DNA of 5,405 nt from Bacteroidales bacterium (GTDB taxonomy: Bacteria; Bacteroidota; Bacteroidia; Bacteroidales; UBA932). A model generated the notes under the pieces. The model saw only the letters and a list, made by a program, of their open reading frames with translations. It searched no databases and was not told the DNA's origin. This document shows positions 1 to 5,405 of the stretch, piece by piece (the stretch's first letter is position 1; the number at the start of each line of letters is the position of its first letter). A program made the translations under genes and the position numbers. The stretch spans positions 1-5,405 of the forward strand of contig JAFZIX010000220.1 of assembly GCA_017554135.1 (NCBI GenBank), read 5' to 3'.

Positions 1-1
1 C

Positions 2-130
2 CTGAACCTGCTTCAGGAAGCCGCCCGGATGGGCTCAGAATGCGCCCGCCACAATCTGGAAGGAACCAAAGTTTACGGCCCCGCCCGCAAGGAATTTGAG
101 GCGTGGCAGGAATTGATGCAAGAGAAATGA
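2..130 (+). CDS. C-terminal end of an unidentified protein (cut by left edge)
   Basis: An open frame enters from the left edge and stops at TGA 128-130, giving the last 42 residues of a protein. The visible part is rich in charged residues and looks helical, with a segment reading KVYGPARKEFEAW and the ending LMQEK. I do not recognise the family, and there is no membrane segment or export signal in this part. That it is real is supported mainly by its stop codon, which overlaps the ATG of the next gene as ATGA; such overlaps are common between translationally coupled genes. Whether it belongs functionally to the pilus operon or is an unrelated upstream gene cannot be told from this fragment. 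No other frame in this stretch makes better sense. Confidence 0.6.
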   Translation: MNLLQEAARMGSECARHNLEGTKVYGPARKEFEAWQELMQEK

Positions 131-1197
131 GTCTGAACCGTTGGAAATATGGGTTTGTCGCCCTCGTTACTGCTGCCCTTACCGGCTGCAGCCTGGTCGA
201 CGAAAACCTTTCCGACTGCGAGACCGACTACCACATCGACTACGAACTGCGGCTGGTGACCAACATGACCACCGAACTGCAGACCCAGCTCTCCACCCAG
301 GTAGAGCTGACGCCGGTGGCAACCGCCCTGCAGAACCATCTCAAGGGTGTTTTCACCGATTACGCCCACGATGTAGACCTTTCCTTCTACGACGTTGCGG
401 AGGACTCTTTGCGCCTTCACCACGAGACCCATATCATGGACGCAAACCAGTCCAGCTACACCTTATTTATACCCGTGCGCAAGTATATGCACGTGGCCGT
501 AGCAAACCTGCAGCCCATGCTGCCCGACGGTTCGTCGGCGCCCGCGGAACTTGTCCTGAAAGATGATGAAAAATGCCATCGCGCCCGGCTGGACCTGGTG
601 GTGAACAGCACCAAAAATATCGTTCTTTCACAGACTTCGGGCGTATTCAGCGCTCGTCTCCCCATGGATATCAAGGACGGAGTAGACCAGCAGTTCGATG
701 TAAAACTGTATATGGTGAACTGCGCCAGTGCCCTGGTTCTGGATACGTTAGGCAGCCATATCAAGGATATCAAGGTGCTTGCCTCCGGCTTTGCCAATGG
801 CTTCAATCTGGCCGACAGTACCTATTCCTTCACTTTTAATCCGCAGGTGCGCGCCGACGAAGTGAAAGTAGGGGACGGCCAGTTCGTGTGCTTCTGCGCA
901 GTGACGCTTCCTTCGATGGATTCAGACGCAACCAAGTCCATCATCAATACCGATGACCCTTACATAGCCCAGCCGGCCGAAGAGTCGCTGTGGAAATATA
1001 GCGTCTATACCACTTGCGAAGATGGCTCCGTTACGGAAACCATCCTGGGCGTGAAACTGCCGCTGCGGGCATCGCAGTTCAAGATGATACGGGCCAAGAT
1101 TCAACTCGATGGCAGTGTGGCGCCGCGCGAGCCATTCGTCGGGGCCAGCGTCACGTTGAATTGGAACGACGGACCCAGTTGGGAAATTGATTTTTAA
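127..1197 (+). CDS. FimB/Mfa2 family fimbrial anchor lipoprotein
   Basis: This 356-residue protein resembles the FimB/Mfa2 family, outer-membrane lipoproteins that anchor type V pili and limit their length in P. gingivalis. The signal peptide is short: a basic start (R5, K7), a hydrophobic core and lipobox LTGC, with lipidation expected at Cys21. Next comes the family-typical N-terminus, with DENLSDC at 26-32 and an IDYELRL strand at 38-44. HDVDLSFYD (81-89), YTLFIPVRKYMHVAVANL (111-128), VKLYMVNCASALVLDTLG (192-209) and SGFANGFNLADS (220-231) recall other Bacteroidales members as I remember them. The C-terminus has strand VTLNW (342-346) and ends EIDF. I chose the ATG at 127 because it overlaps the upstream stop and puts the hydrophobic core close to the start; an in-frame ATG at 103 would add eight residues inside the upstream gene. 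The mature protein keeps six cysteines besides Cys21 (32, 150, 199, 255, 257, 297). A tandem TAA TAA ends it. The family call is firm; the anchor role is inferred from the family. Confidence 0.9.
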   Translation: MSLNRWKYGFVALVTAALTGCSLVDENLSDCETDYHIDYELRLVTNMTTELQTQLSTQVELTPVATALQNHLKGVFTDYAHDVDLSFYDVAEDSLRLHHETHIMDANQSSYTLFIPVRKYMHVAVANLQPMLPDGSSAPAELVLKDDEKCHRARLDLVVNSTKNIVLSQTSGVFSARLPMDIKDGVDQQFDVKLYMVNCASALVLDTLGSHIKDIKVLASGFANGFNLADSTYSFTFNPQVRADEVKVGDGQFVCFCAVTLPSMDSDATKSIINTDDPYIAQPAEESLWKYSVYTTCEDGSVTETILGVKLPLRASQFKMIRAKIQLDGSVAPREPFVGASVTLNWNDGPSWEIDF

Positions 1198-1229
1198 TAA
1201 AATAACACAATTTATTAACCACATTAAGT
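1198..1229 (+). promoter_or_regulatory. A/T-rich translation leader before the large fimbrillin gene
   Basis: This 32-base spacer holds 26 A or T by hand count, far more than the coding sequence on either side. There is no Shine-Dalgarno purine run before the ATG at 1230, but there is an A at -3. Bacteroidota commonly start translation from A/T-rich leaders instead of Shine-Dalgarno sites, so this probably serves as an efficient ribosome entry region for an abundant structural subunit. I looked for the Bacteroides sigma-ABfr promoter pattern (TTTG, then about 19-21 bases, then TAnnTTTG) here and in the end of the preceding gene and found no convincing match. I therefore do not call a promoter, and I saw no terminator hairpin. 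Confidence 0.45.
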
Positions 1230-3611
1230 ATGAAGAAACTTTCTAATTTGGCTCTTGTGGGTACCATGGTACTCGCGGCCGCAGCTTGCCAGCGGGAGCA
1301 AATGGGTTCTTCTTCCGTGGAGGCCAGTGGAAATGGCGTCAAGGAAGTGACTACCCAGTTTGTTCTCAATGTCGCTTCTGCTCCGCAGACAAAGATGTCG
1401 GCGGATGTTGTTCAGATGAAGCAGAATTTCCGTGGCATGGACAATGCCAAGCTCTATGTCTACAATACCGGCATGATTCCCGAGAATCCGGGATCTACTA
1501 CTCCGGATGCTTTTGTCCTGAAGACGAACTCCTGGACGGAAGATAAAGCAAGGTATTTTGATATGGGAACGCTGCTCAGTTCCAGTTCAATTGATAATGA
1601 GAGCACGAACAATAATGACAACTCTTCCAACCGCGTTCTTCAACTTTCTGTCCCTGTGGGGGTAGATGCCGTTCTCTTTTATGGAAAGGCTATCAAAGGC
1701 AATAACGCAGAGAGCTATCAGTATGGCGGCACCAACATGACCGCTACTCAGTTCAGCGTGAATCCGGCCGGAACAGTCATTGCGGCGCAGAAGATTCTTG
1801 ACACGGACGCCGCTGTGGCCAGTTATGATGCAACGGGTGCATTGATGATTTACATTATCAATAGTATCCTTAGTACATCTGTGGATAAGACCGAACTTCC
1901 TCTTGATGGCTTCCCGGGTTCTACCTATCCGGTAGTGGTGAACCCAGGAACCTCCACGGAGACCATATCGTATACCGGAGAAGGACATCGTGATTTGAGC
2001 TGGGATGCTCTGGGCCATCAGTACGAAATCCAGACAAAAGGTGCTTCCAGCCGTTATACTACAGCTGCCGGTTTTGGTATTGGCCGTACCATTGCCGGAC
2101 TGGAGGAGGTACTTGGCCGCTGCTATTTCCTGTTTACGGACATAAAAGCTGGCGAGTATCGTACCGGATCATCTGGCGCTGTGAAAAGGATGATTTCGGA
2201 CATGTATAAAGTGATCTCTGATGCATCTCAGTCAACTCCTACAAACGAGTATGAGGCCAATGCCAAACGTCTTGCCAACGCGATACTGAATAAGGCCGAA
2301 GATTTCTTCTTCAGCCCGACAGCCACTAATATTCCGGAAGGATACTCCAAGGGTGATTATCAGCCTCTTTCTTCCATTCAATCCGCAATAGGTACTGAGA
2401 AATGGAATTCGCTGAATTTTAATCTGGCAAAGAATCTGAACAAATACCCGTATGAAGAGTTCAGAATCCCGAGGGGTGCTGCCCAATTGGCTTTCGGCAT
2501 GGAAAAGCAAGAAAAAATCGTTCAGGGCGGTGAAACAGTCGGCTCGGAATATCTTGGCAGTGATAACCATTATACCCATGACTTCTTCTATTACCTGCAC
2601 CCCAATCAGGCACTGGTGAGCACGACACCGGGCAAGATGTTTGACCCCAGAAAGTATATGCACCCTGCCGAGCTCTGGTATTATGTCAACTCTCCCATCC
2701 GAACGACCAATAAGGAAGATCTCAAGGTGGGTGATTATCCCAACGGCGTAAATCCTTGGAAAAACGAAAACAGCTGGACGGCTAATGCTTGGGAAGCCAA
2801 GGGCAAGGTTAAGTCTTCTACCAGAGGCGTTGCCGTCAAGAACAACATCAATTACGGTGTGGCGCTGTTGAAGTCCTCGGTTCTCAAGTCTGCAGATACC
2901 TATAAGGATAACCGAAAGGCCATGACCGACAATAAGGAAAGTGACCGTATTATAACGAAGAACGATCTCAGACTTACATTGACCGGTGTCCTTGTCGGTG
3001 GTGTCAACCCCAGGATGGACTGGCAGTTCGTCAGAAAATACGCCTCTGGAGAGTTCTCCTATTTTGATGGGGTTATCTATGACTCTTCCATTGCCAACGA
3101 AACAGTTCCTACTCCTGCCGGCGAAGAGAATTACACGCTCGTTTATGACAATTTCAATTCTACCGATGAGGCTTCTGACGGTGATCTTCAGAACGACCAG
3201 AACAACGTTCGTATCGCCCTTGAATTCAAGAACCAGGGAGATCCGTTCTGGGGTAAGCACAACCTGATTCCCACTGACGGCTTCTTCTATCTGGTAGCAG
3301 AAGTCCCTGCACCTACTACGGCACAGATTAATGGATTGGCGACAGCATGGCCTAACGACCATCAGATTCCTCCCGTATATGGTGTAGATGGTGAGGCGGT
3401 TCCTACTGGAATGGTTGTCGGTGAATCCAAGAAAATTGCCCGCGTGTTCATGCAGGACTTCATGACGGAGATCAAGTTCAACCTGGTTGAAAACTCCCTG
3501 AAAAATGCATATTATACCATGCCCGACCTTCGTGCATCGCAGATGTCGCTGGGCCTCTCCGTGGATCTTCAGTGGATTCCTGGTCTTGTGTATTCCGACA
3601 TTAATCTCTAA
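1230..3611 (+). CDS. Large Mfa1-like fimbrillin lipoprotein (probable pilus subunit)
   Basis: This 793-residue protein is probably a pilus shaft or major surface subunit of the FimA/Mfa1-like superfamily. It starts with a typical lipoprotein signal (MKK, hydrophobic core, lipobox AAAC, Cys20). A short Ser/Gly-rich linker leads to a first beta strand (TQFVLNVA, 42-49), TKM at 54-56, and the block QNFRGMDNAKLYVY (65-78), a pattern frequent in Bacteroidales fimbrillins. Later blocks are VGVDAVLFYGKA (143-154), a helical stretch (about 285-360), ELWYYVNS (481-488), NYGVALLKSS (541-550), RIALEFKN (661-668), FFYLVAEVPAP (685-695), MPDLRAS (764-770) and C-terminal strand VDLQW (778-782), ending DINL. 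All but the last of the later blocks recur in order in the next gene. It is well over the roughly 300-600 residues usual for fimbrillins; the extra length lies largely in the N-terminal half and around 490-535. A Ser/Asn-rich loop spans 117-134. Outside the lipid Cys there is one cysteine (298). Pilin identity is strong; a shaft role is inferred. Confidence 0.85.
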   Translation: MKKLSNLALVGTMVLAAAACQREQMGSSSVEASGNGVKEVTTQFVLNVASAPQTKMSADVVQMKQNFRGMDNAKLYVYNTGMIPENPGSTTPDAFVLKTNSWTEDKARYFDMGTLLSSSSIDNESTNNNDNSSNRVLQLSVPVGVDAVLFYGKAIKGNNAESYQYGGTNMTATQFSVNPAGTVIAAQKILDTDAAVASYDATGALMIYIINSILSTSVDKTELPLDGFPGSTYPVVVNPGTSTETISYTGEGHRDLSWDALGHQYEIQTKGASSRYTTAAGFGIGRTIAGLEEVLGRCYFLFTDIKAGEYRTGSSGAVKRMISDMYKVISDASQSTPTNEYEANAKRLANAILNKAEDFFFSPTATNIPEGYSKGDYQPLSSIQSAIGTEKWNSLNFNLAKNLNKYPYEEFRIPRGAAQLAFGMEKQEKIVQGGETVGSEYLGSDNHYTHDFFYYLHPNQALVSTTPGKMFDPRKYMHPAELWYYVNSPIRTTNKEDLKVGDYPNGVNPWKNENSWTANAWEAKGKVKSSTRGVAVKNNINYGVALLKSSVLKSADTYKDNRKAMTDNKESDRIITKNDLRLTLTGVLVGGVNPRMDWQFVRKYASGEFSYFDGVIYDSSIANETVPTPAGEENYTLVYDNFNSTDEASDGDLQNDQNNVRIALEFKNQGDPFWGKHNLIPTDGFFYLVAEVPAPTTAQINGLATAWPNDHQIPPVYGVDGEAVPTGMVVGESKKIARVFMQDFMTEIKFNLVENSLKNAYYTMPDLRASQMSLGLSVDLQWIPGLVYSDINL
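1578..1631 (+). other. Ser/Asn-rich low-complexity loop in the large fimbrillin
   Basis: These 18 codons encode residues 117-134 of the large fimbrillin, of which 13 are Ser or Asn (for example SSSSIDNES, then NNND). The segment follows a predicted strand and precedes RVLQLSVPVGVDAVLF, the strand pair that leads into the YGKA block. The paralogue downstream has a much shorter loop here (PNNNSHFFGSA). This is most simply a surface-exposed loop. The codons are mixed (AGT, TCC, AGC, TCT; AAT, AAC), so it is not a simple DNA repeat prone to slippage. Confidence 0.6.
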
Positions 3612-3617
3612 TCTTTG

Positions 3618-5273
3618 ATGAGACTTTCTGCATCATTCAAGCTGTGCATCCTGCTCATATTTTTTGTATGGGCAGGGGCCGGCTGTGCGCGTCTTCGCCG
3701 CGATGATGCAGGGGAGCATCCCATCTCCCTGGTGATGTCTCTCAAAAATGTGGATTCTTCGCAGGAGCCGGCCACCAAGATGAACTCCGAAATTACTCAA
3801 TCCGGAGGCGTTTTCCGCGGGATAGAGCATTTATATGTTATCCCTTTCAATACGGAAAACCTGCAGGTGGAACCTCAGGATGCCCGCCTGGGCGCCCAGA
3901 ATATATCCCTGGCGACTAGCGGAATCAACAAAACGGGCCTTGTGCCCAACAATAACTCACATTTCTTTGGCAGTGCCTTCGTCCCCAGCGGGACAAACCG
4001 TGTCCTTACTTACGGCAAGTCTCCGGACGAGGGCGAAGGCGCATCCAAAGTATCCAAACACCTCTATGGTGTACTCAACGGAAATAACCTTCTGGACCCT
4101 TCGAAGTCGGAAGATATTTCTTTCCATCTGGAACCTATTCTCGCCGGCGGAGAACTGGACGAGATGACCGTGGTAGAGTCCAAGGCCGACGAACTGCTGG
4201 ACCAGCTCAACGCCATCATGACTTTGATGAGAGAGAGCCAGTACGCATCCATCGTGAGCATATATGACGCGGTGAAAAGAGTAAACCAGATTCAGGCATG
4301 CTCTTATGCCGTTTTCAACCAGATTCGCTCGGAGATGCAGTCGGCCCTGTGGAAGATTCCATTTGAAAGTGAAGAATTACTACAGGAGATACGTCATATT
4401 CAGGACGCGATAGGCAGTTTTTCTACCACCCTGGCCACCCTTGGATCTAATTTTCCCGCTAATTATGGCATCCCTGAAGGCTCTCTCGGCTTCTGGTGGA
4501 ATGGAAAAGCTTTCATCCGTCTCATTAACAGCGTGAACATTGCCCTGGTAAATCCGGCATCGTACTGCTATCCGCCCAGTTTGTGGTACTATGCAAACTC
4601 TGGCGTAAAGACATCCGATTCCGATGAAGTCCGGAGCGGCTACACGCAGAATAGCGCTTCCTGGGACGTCATCCTTGATCTTTACCGGGATGGAGATATG
4701 GTCAGTGGTATTACTCAGGCCATGGCTATTGTGGATCAGTTGCAATACGGTGTGGCTCTGATGAAGTTGAGCCTGGACGCTCCTGGTAGCGATGCCGCCA
4801 GCCTTATTGACAAATGCCCTTTGACCGGTATTATCATTGACGAGCAGAAGGACTTGGATTACCGCTTCCTGCCTGGTACGGGTGAATCAAGGTTCATCTA
4901 TGACAACAATGTCAGCGGGCTTTATATCGGTAACACCATGAGCAGTGCCCAGACGCTGGTTCTGGAGACCTGTGTGAACCAGGATGTGCATTTTGCCCTG
5001 GAATTTACCAATACGACAGGCGTCAAGAAGTATTGCCAGCAGGGGGACATTCTTCCGTGGTGCAAGTTTTACCTTGCCGGAGTGTTGAAGGCTCCTGCTG
5101 ACGGCAGTGTTTTTACCAAGGACCACTATACCGAGGTAAAAGTAAAGGTGGGCGGCTTGCAGAGCGCCTACAATACGGTCCCGGACCTCAGGTCTCCTCA
5201 GTTGGAGATTGGCGTAGTGACAGAGATGAGATGGTCTCAGATTACTCCGCAGTCCATTGTACTGGATTTTTAG
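3618..5273 (+). CDS. Second Mfa1-like fimbrillin lipoprotein, paralogue of the upstream gene
   Basis: This 551-residue protein is a shorter, divergent paralogue of the 793-residue fimbrillin six bases upstream. I chose the ATG at 3618; a TTG just before it (3615) is in frame but less likely. The signal peptide has basic residues R2 and K8, a long hydrophobic core and GAGC at 20-23. Gly at the -3 site is atypical, but lipidation at Cys23 is still the best reading, with RLRRDD just after. Blocks shared with its neighbour, in order: ISLVMSLKN (36-44), TKM (53-55), FRGIEHLYVIPF (66-77), VLTYGKS (129-135), LWYYANS (322-328), LQYGVALMK (375-383), VHFALEFTN (457-465), KFYLAGVLKAP (483-493), TEVKVKV (505-511), YNTVPDLRS (518-526) and TEMRW (535-539). 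Residues about 180-268 look helical. Six cysteines lie beyond Cys23 (228, 317, 400, 452, 473, 482). It is probably an accessory or alternative pilin; which one cannot be decided from sequence alone. Confidence 0.85.
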   Translation: MRLSASFKLCILLIFFVWAGAGCARLRRDDAGEHPISLVMSLKNVDSSQEPATKMNSEITQSGGVFRGIEHLYVIPFNTENLQVEPQDARLGAQNISLATSGINKTGLVPNNNSHFFGSAFVPSGTNRVLTYGKSPDEGEGASKVSKHLYGVLNGNNLLDPSKSEDISFHLEPILAGGELDEMTVVESKADELLDQLNAIMTLMRESQYASIVSIYDAVKRVNQIQACSYAVFNQIRSEMQSALWKIPFESEELLQEIRHIQDAIGSFSTTLATLGSNFPANYGIPEGSLGFWWNGKAFIRLINSVNIALVNPASYCYPPSLWYYANSGVKTSDSDEVRSGYTQNSASWDVILDLYRDGDMVSGITQAMAIVDQLQYGVALMKLSLDAPGSDAASLIDKCPLTGIIIDEQKDLDYRFLPGTGESRFIYDNNVSGLYIGNTMSSAQTLVLETCVNQDVHFALEFTNTTGVKKYCQQGDILPWCKFYLAGVLKAPADGSVFTKDHYTEVKVKVGGLQSAYNTVPDLRSPQLEIGVVTEMRWSQITPQSIVLDF

Positions 5274-5277
5274 AGCT

Positions 5278-5405
5278 ATGACTGGTAGGATATGGCATAG
5301 AATCATGATGGCGGCGTTCGCAGCGCTGCTGGCTGTCTCTTGTCGTAGGGAGGATCCGTATATGAAGGCCGACGCTCAGCTTATGGTTTCGCTCTATATT
5401 CCGGG
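5278..5405 (+). CDS. N-terminus of another lipoprotein, probable accessory or tip pilin (cut by right edge)
   Basis: An ATG four bases after the preceding stop opens a frame that runs off the right edge after 42 codons and two bases. The start reads MTGRIWHRIMMAAFAALLAVSC: a basic n-region (R4, R8), a hydrophobic core and a good lipobox AVSC, so lipidation is expected at Cys22. Two later ATGs (5305 and 5308) would also leave a hydrophobic core but lose the positive residues, so 5278 is preferred. After Cys22 come RRED and a probable first beta strand, LMVSLYIP (35-42), which resembles the opening strand of many fimbrillin-like and tip-pilin domains. Position and tight spacing suggest a further pilus component, similar in role to Mfa3-5 or FimC-E of P. 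gingivalis, but too little is visible to assign a family. Confidence 0.75.
   Translation, partial: MTGRIWHRIMMAAFAALLAVSCRREDPYMKADAQLMVSLYIP

Larger units (their letters stand above)
127..5405 (+). other. Type V pilus (FimA/Mfa1-type) gene cluster, probable operon
   Basis: Four consecutive same-strand lipoprotein genes are arranged as anchor, large fimbrillin, second fimbrillin and further lipoprotein. Their spacing is 32, 6 and 4 bases, with no terminator-like hairpin between them, so co-transcription is likely. The first also overlaps the end of an unidentified upstream gene. In P. gingivalis the order is major pilin first (fimA-fimB..., mfa1-mfa2...); here the anchor gene comes first. 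No regulator, recombinase or invertible promoter is visible inside the window, though the region upstream of the cluster is cut off. The cluster is open at the right edge. Confidence 0.75.

Noticed and set aside
73..432. Minus-strand open frame of 119 codons opposite the anchor gene start
   Set aside because: It overlaps the signal peptide and conserved N-terminus of the FimB/Mfa2-type gene and the end of the upstream gene. The Gly/Val-rich product resembles nothing known to me.
1198..1229. Possible promoter or terminator in the spacer before the large fimbrillin
   Set aside because: There is no TTTG/TAnnTTTG pair at the right spacing and no stable stem with a T tract. Only the A/T-rich leader character is supported.
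1475..1495. Inverted repeat GATTCCCG ... CGGGATC that could form a short hairpin
   Set aside because: It lies inside the fimbrillin coding sequence (residues around IPENPGS), has short arms with a mismatch or bulge and no following T run, so it is likely coincidental.
2232..3362. Long minus-strand open frame of 376 codons opposite the large fimbrillin gene
   Set aside because: It lies wholly inside a well-supported plus-strand gene with signal peptide and family blocks. Its translation has no recognisable domain or export signal and looks like an antisense shadow produced by codon use.
3615..3617. TTG start one codon before the ATG of the second fimbrillin
   Set aside because: ATG at 3618 is the stronger start codon and gives the same signal peptide, so the TTG extension adds nothing supported.
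4887..5306. Minus-strand open frame of 139 codons spanning the last gene junction
   Set aside because: It runs opposite the conserved C-terminal blocks of the second fimbrillin and the signal peptide of the next gene. No domain is seen.

Overview
The window looks like chromosomal DNA from a member of the Bacteroidota, most likely order Bacteroidales. The main reason is that three complete plus-strand genes and one gene cut by the right edge all encode lipoproteins. Of these, the first matches the FimB/Mfa2 anchor family and the next two match the FimA/Mfa1-like fimbrillins. Together these build the type V (donor-strand-exchange) pili known from Porphyromonas gingivalis and gut Bacteroidales. 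The starts also lack clear Shine-Dalgarno sequences and the one sizeable leader is very A/T-rich, both usual in this phylum. Species cannot be told from the sequence alone.

Layout, all on the plus strand: (1) 2-130, the last 42 codons of an unidentified gene. (2) 127-1197, a FimB/Mfa2-type anchor lipoprotein whose ATG overlaps the previous stop (ATGA). (3) 1198-1229, a 32-base A/T-rich spacer. (4) 1230-3611, a large 793-residue Mfa1-like fimbrillin lipoprotein. (5) 3618-5273, a second, shorter fimbrillin-like lipoprotein of 551 residues, clearly a paralogue of gene 4. (6) 5278-5405, the start of another lipoprotein, probably an accessory or tip pilin. Junctions are tight (4-base overlap, 32, 6 and 4 bases), so the set is probably one operon that continues past the right edge. 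I saw no RNA gene, CRISPR array, insertion sequence, clear promoter or rho-independent terminator, and no gene on the minus strand.

Likely joint function, by analogy with P. gingivalis fim and mfa loci: each subunit is exported by Sec, lipidated at the cysteine after its signal peptide and moved to the outer membrane. The fimbrillins are then probably cleaved by a surface protease after Arg or Lys, which frees them to polymerise by strand exchange. The Mfa2-type protein keeps its lipid and anchors the pilus, while smaller accessory subunits cap or decorate it. Points of interest are the anchor-first gene order, the tandem divergent fimbrillin paralogues, the great length of the first one, six cysteines in the second against one in the first, and a C-terminal pattern shared by all three complete proteins.
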